Assembly (NCBI GenBank): GCA_037367405.1
Contig: JAZKJV010006941.1
Coordinates: forward strand, 1,488,001-1,552,000
Origin: Ottelia alismoides
Lineage: Eukaryota; Streptophyta; Magnoliopsida; Alismatales; Hydrocharitaceae
Direction of reading: 5' to 3'
Length of the DNA: 64,000 nt
Every line of letters begins with the position of its first letter. Positions within the stretch are counted from its first letter, which is position 1. Below, piece after piece: positions 58,025 to 64,000 of this stretch. Under the pieces are notes generated by a model. That model saw only the letters and a list, made by a program, of their open reading frames with translations, was not told the origin of the DNA and searched no databases. Made by a program: the position numbers and the translations under genes.

Positions 58025-58411
58025 GAAAAATGTGTATGCCCCCTAGGGGGAGCTAACTTAGCTCCCCCCGCCCTTTTTTGACATAAATTTTTTATTTTTT
58101 TTGAAATCTAAAACCGTGTAAATTCATTAATAAATCCCTTTATTATGCTATTAAAATTTCGTGCGAAACAGAGACTCCTACGACCTTCATCCAAACGGGG
58201 TCGATTTAAAAAATCCTGTTACCGTTAAAAAATGACTGTCTCGATGGAGGCCGTAGGAGTCTCTGATTCGCACGAAATTTTAATAGCATAATATAGGGAT
58301 ATAGTGATGAATATTCATGGAAGAAATTTTCAAAAAAAAAATAAAAAAATGGTGAAAATGGGGCGGGGGGAGCCAAGTTAGCTCCCCCTAGGGGGCAGCC
58401 CCATTTATCCC
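58023..58411 (-). mobile_element. foldback MITE, copy 3, inverted (389 bp)
   Basis: Reverse orientation of copy 2: starts GGGAAAAATGTGTATGCCCC and ends CAGCCCCATTTATCCC. With copy 2 it forms a ~390-bp-arm inverted repeat around the (TA)n tract. Confidence 0.88.
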
Positions 58412-58611
58412 TATATATATATATATATATTTATTTAATTAAGATTAATTTACAATTATTTTAAAATAAATTCCTAATTTCTATTACGTGGTACGTTTAA
58501 AACATTCATCTCAAATAATCACTTTTTTAACATTTTATTGTCCTTCTTGAGCAACATAAAAGCCAGTGTATATGTCTTCGTTAAGATGAACAATTAATGG
58601 ATTTTTCGGAA

Positions 58612-59035
58612 GGGTAAAATGGGGTTGCTCCCATGTGGGAGCTAACTTGGCTCCCATCGCGTTATTTTGTCCGATTTTTTTTTTTTGAAAATTTCTTCCA
58701 TGGATTTTCATCAATATATACCTATATTATGTCATTCAAATTTCACGTGAAACCGAGATTCCTACAACCTCCGTCCATAAGCATTGTTTTTAGCAATTCT
58801 GTTACCGTTAAAAAATGATTGTCTGGATGGAGGCCGTAAGGGTCTTTGTTTCGCACGAAATTTGAATAGAATAATATGGAGATATAGTGATGAATATTCA
58901 CAGAAAAAATATGAGAGACCACCCTTTCAGCTTCAAAAAAAATTCACGGAAGAAATTTTCAAAAAAAATAAAAAATCAGACGAAATAACGTGAGAGAACC
59001 AAGTTAGCTCCCCATAGGGTGGTCCCATTTAACCC
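58612..59035 (+). mobile_element. foldback MITE, copy 4, diverged (424 bp)
   Basis: Starts GGGTAAAATGGGGTTGCTCC and ends ...GGTCCCATTTAACCC. Same plan as copies 1-3, with the central block GATTGTCTGGATGGAGGCCGT retained, but with many substitutions and a duplicated segment near the 3' end (GAAGAAATTTTCAAAAAAAATA-like twice). No (TA)n on the left. Confidence 0.75.
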
Positions 59036-59177
59036 TTTTTCAGAAAGGTATGAATTTGCATACTTTTATTATTATACGAGTCCAATACAACGCGAATACG
59101 AACGAGTATTGGTGCATCAGGGCCTTAACTCTCAAACTCTGAAGCTCCTCCATTTCTGGGCACCTCGCCGTTAGGCC

Positions 59178-59546
59178 ATGGAGGGCGAGGCAACGAGGAG
59201 GCGTCGTCGCTCCGCAAGGCGTTCAACGCCGTCGGTGTGGCACGGTGGCTCCGTCTTCGATGCTGCGCTTAACGCCATCGCCACTCAGGTGACCGTTCTT
59301 TCGCATTAACATGTTGACTTGATCCAATATCCTACGGTCATAACATTTTGTTGTGACTTTGACTGTTAAGCTCAAAGCATGTTTGTTCGCGGGATTTGTT
59401 GCCATCAGGTGAGATCACTGATCCTTACGCTGCCGTATACGTTCTCCCAGATGGGATACCGGTTCCGGGTCGGTTCGCAGTTGCTCTACGGCGCTTTCGG
59501 ACGCTGGACCGTCGCCTCTTCCACGCCAAGGCTTCACGATGGTTGA
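59178..59546 (+). pseudogene. AUX1/LAX auxin influx carrier fragment
   Basis: AUX/LAX proteins import auxin at the plasma membrane. Two exon-like pieces are visible, 59178-59288 and 59409-59546, joined by a GT..AG intron in phase 0. The first ends WHGGSVFDAALNAIATQ and the second begins VRSLILTLPYTFSQMG, then SQLLYGAFGRWTVASS. This mirrors the LAX region WHGGS-x-YDAWFS-x-ASNQVAQVLLTLPYSFSQLG ... FYGLLGSWTAYLIS. The N-terminus before WHGG is short and Arg-rich, unlike real LAX proteins. Many conserved residues are changed, and a TGA ends the frame at 59544, where the real protein continues for roughly 400 more residues. Non-functional. Confidence 0.65.
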
Positions 59547-59585
59547 GAGACACCAGCGCACCACAGAAGGCCTGTTCTTCAGGTC

Positions 59586-59640
59586 CATGGGCGGAGGGAG
59601 AGGGAGGCGGGTAGGGGTCATGGCCCCCTTTTAAATTGGT
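59586..59640. repeat. fragment of a hAT (Tip100-like) MITE end
   Basis: TGGGCGGAGGGAG followed by GTAGGGGTCATGGCCCCC resembles the left end of the 54232 MITE (GGGGCGGAACTAG ... GGGGCCATGGCCCC). It has no matching right end. Confidence 0.4.
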
Positions 59641-59822
59641 AAATTATTAAAGTGTTCATGCTATTTTCCATTTCTAACAACAATTCTTCTATTTTTTTGA
59701 AATTTTTATAAAGGGCAACAATTCATTTCTCCCGTTTTTTTTTAAATTTACATAAAGTACCACCACCATCCCTTTCCTCATTTTTCAATTTTCCGTAAAA
59801 GCTTAACATTTCTATTAAAGAT

Positions 59823-60010
59823 AGGGGTGCACACGGATCGGACAAAATCCGTACTCCGATCCAATCCGATGTTATTGGATTGGATTGGATTGGTTTTATC
59901 ACTTTAACGGATCGGATTGGATTGGAATTTTTAAAATCTGTTAAAGTATGGATTGGATCGGATTATTATCAAAATCCGATCCAATCCGTTAATCCATTAA
60001 CATATATTTA
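59823..60010. mobile_element. left end of a hAT-like element with GGATTGGATCGG repeats
   Basis: Starts TAGGGGTGCACACGGATCGG, a hAT-type terminus, followed by alternating CCGATCCAATCCG and GGATTGGATTGGATCGG blocks that pair as inverted repeats. The right terminus is not found before LTR E, which may have inserted into it. Confidence 0.5.
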
Positions 60011-60682
60011 TATATTTACATATATAAATATAATACATACATAACATCTATTTTCACCAATCCATAATTTCTCATAAAGCCTTAATCAATGTCATTCATC
60101 ACAATTTTTGTGGGATACAAGTCCTATTACCACACACGCCTCTTTCTCTTGAAAGCCAAATGCTAAATCTCAAAAATAATAAAATATGATTATAACTTGT
60201 AATGTTGTGAACTATCTTTGACCATTCCACTCCAATTCCACCTCCCTATCATTTCACTCTTAAACGCCAATGTCTAACTATTGTTCTCTCACACCTTGGT
60301 CCATTTTGATGCCTCCTCTCATGCACAACGTTGTCCCCCTCAAGTACAATAGTTCACCCTCCCTTATGATGCCACATGTCTCAGTCAATATCGTCCTTCT
60401 CTGGCATAATACCATTTGCCCTAAGCACACTACAACACATCCGATACCCATTAAAAGAAAATAGAATCAGAAAGATTGCTTAGCACATGTATTTTTTATT
60501 CCTGATCATTTTGCTTGTTCCAGCTTGCAACCTTTCCCATGTATGAAACTAGATTAGCTATATGTTGAGATGTACCATATCATGTAAGAACAAACAAACA
60601 TACTTGAATTCTTTTGCATATTAAATTGATATATGGATGTGATTCATATTTTTCAAAAAATTTTACATGTTTTCTTTAGAGG
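60011..60682. other. AT-rich DNA, no gene seen
   Basis: Stops in all frames; no recognisable domain. It may be interior of the hAT-like element starting at 59823. Confidence 0.4.
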
Positions 60683-63590
60683 TGATGAACGTCAAATTCG
60701 CCTCTACAATATAGATAAATAAGTCGTAGTATAGGAGACGAATTTGGTTCAGCAAAAACCACGATATTTGAATGTCGTGGACTATTTATACTTGGCAAGT
60801 GAACCAAGGTCGAACATAGGGACACGGCTGCCCAATTTAGCTATTGAATTTCGATTCATGAAGCTCAATGTGATTTAATCTCAATTTCAGGTCCACATGC
60901 AAAATGGTATGTATAAAGCGATGCTATGTTGTATGCATTTTCTTTATTTTATTTTTATGCAAGTTAAAGTGGTGCATGGGCAAATAATGCAAGAGAATAT
61001 GCATGATGAATAAAATGTCAGAATTATACCCTAAAATAAGAACATCATGATAAGTATAGCAATCAGTGTCAATTTAATCCATCATTAAAAAGTGGTCATC
61101 AAATCAAGAAAGACAAGTAAAACATGGTCCCATTTTTCACATAAAAATTCACTTTAATTAAAAGAGTGTCAAATGAGACAAATAAGTATGCTAAAATGTA
61201 GAGGACAAAATAAGGATCAAAACGACACTAAAATCATGCAATTTGGACCTACGATGCTCAAGTTATGCTAAAAAGAGTGCAAGGGCATAATTGTAATAAA
61301 AATGCAATAAAATAAAGGGATAAATATTGCATTTAGGTCCCTGGAGGGACCTAAATGCAAATAAAGAAAACCGCATGGGCCCATTTGCAATTTATCCATT
61401 TGCACGCAGGGGCATATTTGTAATTTCCAAAAACTCTGAGGGGCTCCCTGTAAAATACCCAGGCATGCACGTGAGGCACGTGCCTGGGAACCTAAATGCA
61501 AATACCAATTCCTTCGAGGTCTATCCTGCAATTTACCCAAGCCTCATGTGCGGTGCACGTGAGAGCTCAGGCTCGGGAGGCGGCTCAGCTTCGGGACCAC
61601 GTGGCTGCACTGAGGGGCTCATATATAGGCTCGGATGAACCGGGGCTGTAGCTTCGGTTGGAGGTTCGTTCCGGCCACGCGTCATCATCACAGCCGCCCG
61701 ATCGAAATGATCGGACGGCAACTGTAGCATCTTCCTCTTCCGCGACCCACCGGAGTAGGCGAGCTCCGGCGAGGTCTATGGAGCTCCTCCGCCTGTCGAT
61801 GACACGCATGATGGTCGGAGAAGCTAGCTGGGGAAGCCGCGAAGACGTTGGGGCTCCGGCGATGCTCCAAGGCTGATCGGAGTTGCGGGTCGAAGAAGCG
61901 TCGTCGGAGGAGAAGAGCATGATGATGCTCCGATGTTGCCTCCGGCCATTGAAGGTCCTGCAAAGATTAGTATAGCCGAAGCGACTCGAGGCGTGCGTGG
62001 AGCGATGAAGAGGGAGTGAACGGGCGGTCGTGGAGGCGTCGAGAGGTGGTGGTCGTAGCCTCTTCTCCGGCGAAGGAGGGGAAGAGGGGAGTCGGAGCGG
62101 GAGAGGCTTTGGAGAAGGGAAAGGGGGTCGGCGAGGGTCACTGGTGGTAGGCGATGCTCGGAGGGGGGTCGGGTCGAGGTGAAGATGACTGTATATGGCG
62201 GGATAAATGGAAGAAAATAAGAAGAAAAACAAGGGTAAAAATCTCCTCGCCGGAGCGAGGAGTTGGCAGAGGAGGCTTGATCTGGGCTGAGCTCCGAGGA
62301 GCTCGAGGTTGTCGCCCAACCTGGTCGATCAATCCAGGGGGCTCGGCGGTGGCGGAGCCACCAGAACACGGCGGGAACACCGTGGGTCAACACCAGACCA
62401 ACACCATCGTCGCCTCAACAATTCCGCCCCTCCGCTGTCACCGGAGGGGCGGAGGAAGCTAGGTGGAGGCCCAAAATGGTGGACCCCGGTGAAGGTGGTT
62501 GAGGGCGAGGCTTTATAGGCGGAGGAAGAGCGGAGGTTACGTGGTGGCGAGGAGATTTTGCAACGGCTGTAGTGATGATAAGGAGTGATGGCGATGGTGT
62601 TGATGGGGTGTGCGGGGATGTAGGGTGTAACAGCTCTGTGGAGGCAACGTTAGAAGAGGAGGGAGGTGTTCGGAGCATCGGCTAAAAATGGAAGGGGGAG
62701 GAGGTTTGGCGAGGCGTAACTTCTGGGCGAGGGGGTTACTCGAGGTAGACGACGGTGTTTGGACCGTTGGATCTTGATCCAACGGCTGGGATGAGCTCGC
62801 GAGCGGAAGGCTAGGATCTGATCGTGTGGTGGAGGGGGGGTGTTTATGAGCGGTTAGGATTGACTCGTGGGGGCGATCTAACGGTGAGGGAGAGATAGGC
62901 GACGTGGCAGGTGGATAGGCGTTGGATGAGGATGAGATCGGAGGGTTGTGGATGAGTCATAAGTGGGTGGCTCAGATCTCATCTAGGAGTCAGATCGGAC
63001 GGTGGAAGATGGAGCGGGCTTCAATGGGTGAGATGGAGGCGGGTTGAGAAGATCCAACGGCTCAGGAGGCTGTCGGGTGGCGCGAGAAGAAGCGGGCCAC
63101 GTGGGCGGCCAAGGGGGCGCCACGTGGCCCAATCAAAATAATTCAAAAATAAATATATAGAAAAATAGAAAAGAAATAGTTAGAGGCCGAATTAGGAAAA
63201 AGTCAAAACATAAAAGTTGATCGTCTCGACGAGATCTACAACTTTTATGTTGGTCAAAAAGCCAAAAAAGGTCATCTGTACAAAAGATATTTTTGGAGGT
63301 ATTTTTAAAGGGATAAAATACCAAGTTTGTGGTTTTGAGATTTTTTTGTATTTTTTTATCTTTTTAAGGGTCGGTGATTTATAGACAAGTTATCTACCTA
63401 ATTTTTAGGGGTTTTTGAGTGATAAAATAATTACAAGAAGAATAAAGGGAATTAAAAATAGTAGATTAATGGTAATTTATACACAATATAGTACACGATA
63501 AAAACAAAGAATTAAAGGTGATTTTATTGGATTATTTAAGACAGGGGTTTTAATAAGTGGCTTTTAGCATGATGAATACGAGATTCATCA
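60683..63590 (-). mobile_element. Athila-type LTR E (3' LTR, minus strand), 2.9 kb
   Basis: On the minus strand it starts TGATGAATCTCGTATTCATCA at 63590, preceded by the polypurine tract AAGTATAGGGG. It ends ...GACGTTCATCA at 60683, so the LTR has terminal TGATGAA/TTCATCA inverted repeats. It has the same plan as LTRs A-D (GC-rich block 61540-63125, TTGCA/CCCCT array 61265-61560) but is shorter and more diverged, indicating another subfamily. Two CACGTG boxes lie at about 63098 and 63121, but the long palindrome is not preserved. Several 80-244 codon open frames in the GC block are low-complexity and not called as genes. Confidence 0.8.
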
Positions 63591-64000
63591 TACCCCTATA
63601 CTTAAACCATGCTCGTCCTCGAGCATCTAAAGAATGAAGGAGTCGGATTAATTTCTGACAGTGCGCGTGAAATTTACAAGGCTTGATCTTTCGAAGACTC
63701 TTGACCTAAGTAATCCTAAAATTCCGGGTTTATCCAAGCCTTAGTCAGAAGGAATCTAACTTCTCTGATGATCAGACTCTCTTTTTGTACATATAATATA
63801 AGAGTATGACATTTAGTGTACTGCATTTCATGAGAGCCGAGTCGATGCATCACTCAAAGTTCCAGTCCCGAAGACTCTCCTCTAGACCTAATCCTCAATA
63901 CTAGGGAATAAGTCTATTCTTTCTTCAGTCCACCGTCTCATTAGTTTGTCAGACTTTGAAATGTTGATGGACGGCCAGATGATGGAAGTACTGGGATTGT
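63591..64000 (-). mobile_element. 3' interior of the element owning LTR E
   Basis: The complement of AAGTATAGGGG with the upstream GCTCGAGGACGAGCATGG hairpin (63605-63632) is the 3' end of an Athila/Tat-type interior. No coding sequence is seen in the 400 bases present; the pol genes should lie to the right of the window. Confidence 0.75.

Noticed and set aside
61585..62393. Minus-strand ORFs of 189-244 codons in LTR E
   Set aside because: Ser/Pro/Arg-rich low-complexity frames overlapping in several phases within an LTR; not conserved in the other LTRs.
1..64000. A novel bacterial-type defence or biosynthetic system
   Set aside because: The window is plant nuclear DNA dominated by transposons; no gene cluster of that kind is present.

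Overview
This window is nuclear DNA from a flowering plant, most likely a monocot. It is a transposon-dense region of a repeat-rich genome. Evidence: spliced genes with GT..AG introns, a nuclear-encoded chloroplast protein (PAM68-like), an auxin-carrier (AUX/LAX) pseudogene, Athila-type Ty3/gypsy elements with 3-4 kb LTRs, Ty1/copia, Ac-like hAT, Mutator-like and MITE sequences. I see no bacterial operon, CRISPR array, rRNA or tRNA gene. The species cannot be named from the sequence alone, and the monocot call is an inference.

Layout. 1-6553: decayed gag-pol interior of an Athila element, ending in an unusual tandem array of hairpin plus polypurine motifs. 6554-10399: its 3' LTR (A). 10400-12335: 3' interior remnant of a second copy, followed by LTR B (12336-16133). 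16134-17748: interior remnant carrying a tRNA-Asp primer-binding site that belongs to a minus-strand LTR C (17749-21762). 21763-27905: AT-rich intergenic DNA with several MITEs and small hAT elements. 27962-28525 (minus): an intact-looking single-exon PAM68-like chloroplast gene. 31102-44223: a stack of nested hAT elements. The outer hAT-2 holds the Ac-like hAT-1 with a broken transposase. hAT-1 in turn holds hAT-3 (which contains a solo Athila LTR, D) and a very young 2.4 kb non-autonomous LTR element with 263-bp LTRs. 44375-50694 (minus): a decayed Ty1/copia element. 51826-53267: a Mutator-like element with ~150-bp terminal inverted repeats and a captured glycosyltransferase fragment (a Pack-MULE). 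53612-56347: a three-exon gene for an unrecognised acidic protein with two similar membrane segments; its first intron is full of MITEs. 57563-59035: three copies of a foldback MITE, two of them head-to-head around a (TA)n tract. 59178-59546: an AUX/LAX pseudogene fragment. 60683-63590: minus-strand Athila-type 3' LTR E, whose interior runs off the right edge.

Only two loci look like functional host genes (PAM68-like and the two-membrane-segment gene); a third short ORF at 51237-51548 is doubtful. The rest is transposons at different stages of decay. Insertion order can be read from nesting and target-site duplications. The five large LTRs share several features: a hairpin at the LTR 5' end, a palindromic G-box next to inverted TTGAC boxes (clear in four), a GC-rich block, and a degenerate array of short TTGCA...CCCCT units. 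No wholly new biological system is evident. The most distinctive items are the nested hAT locus, the young non-autonomous LTR element, the Pack-MULE beside a gene, the conserved LTR palindromes and the amplified hairpin-polypurine array.
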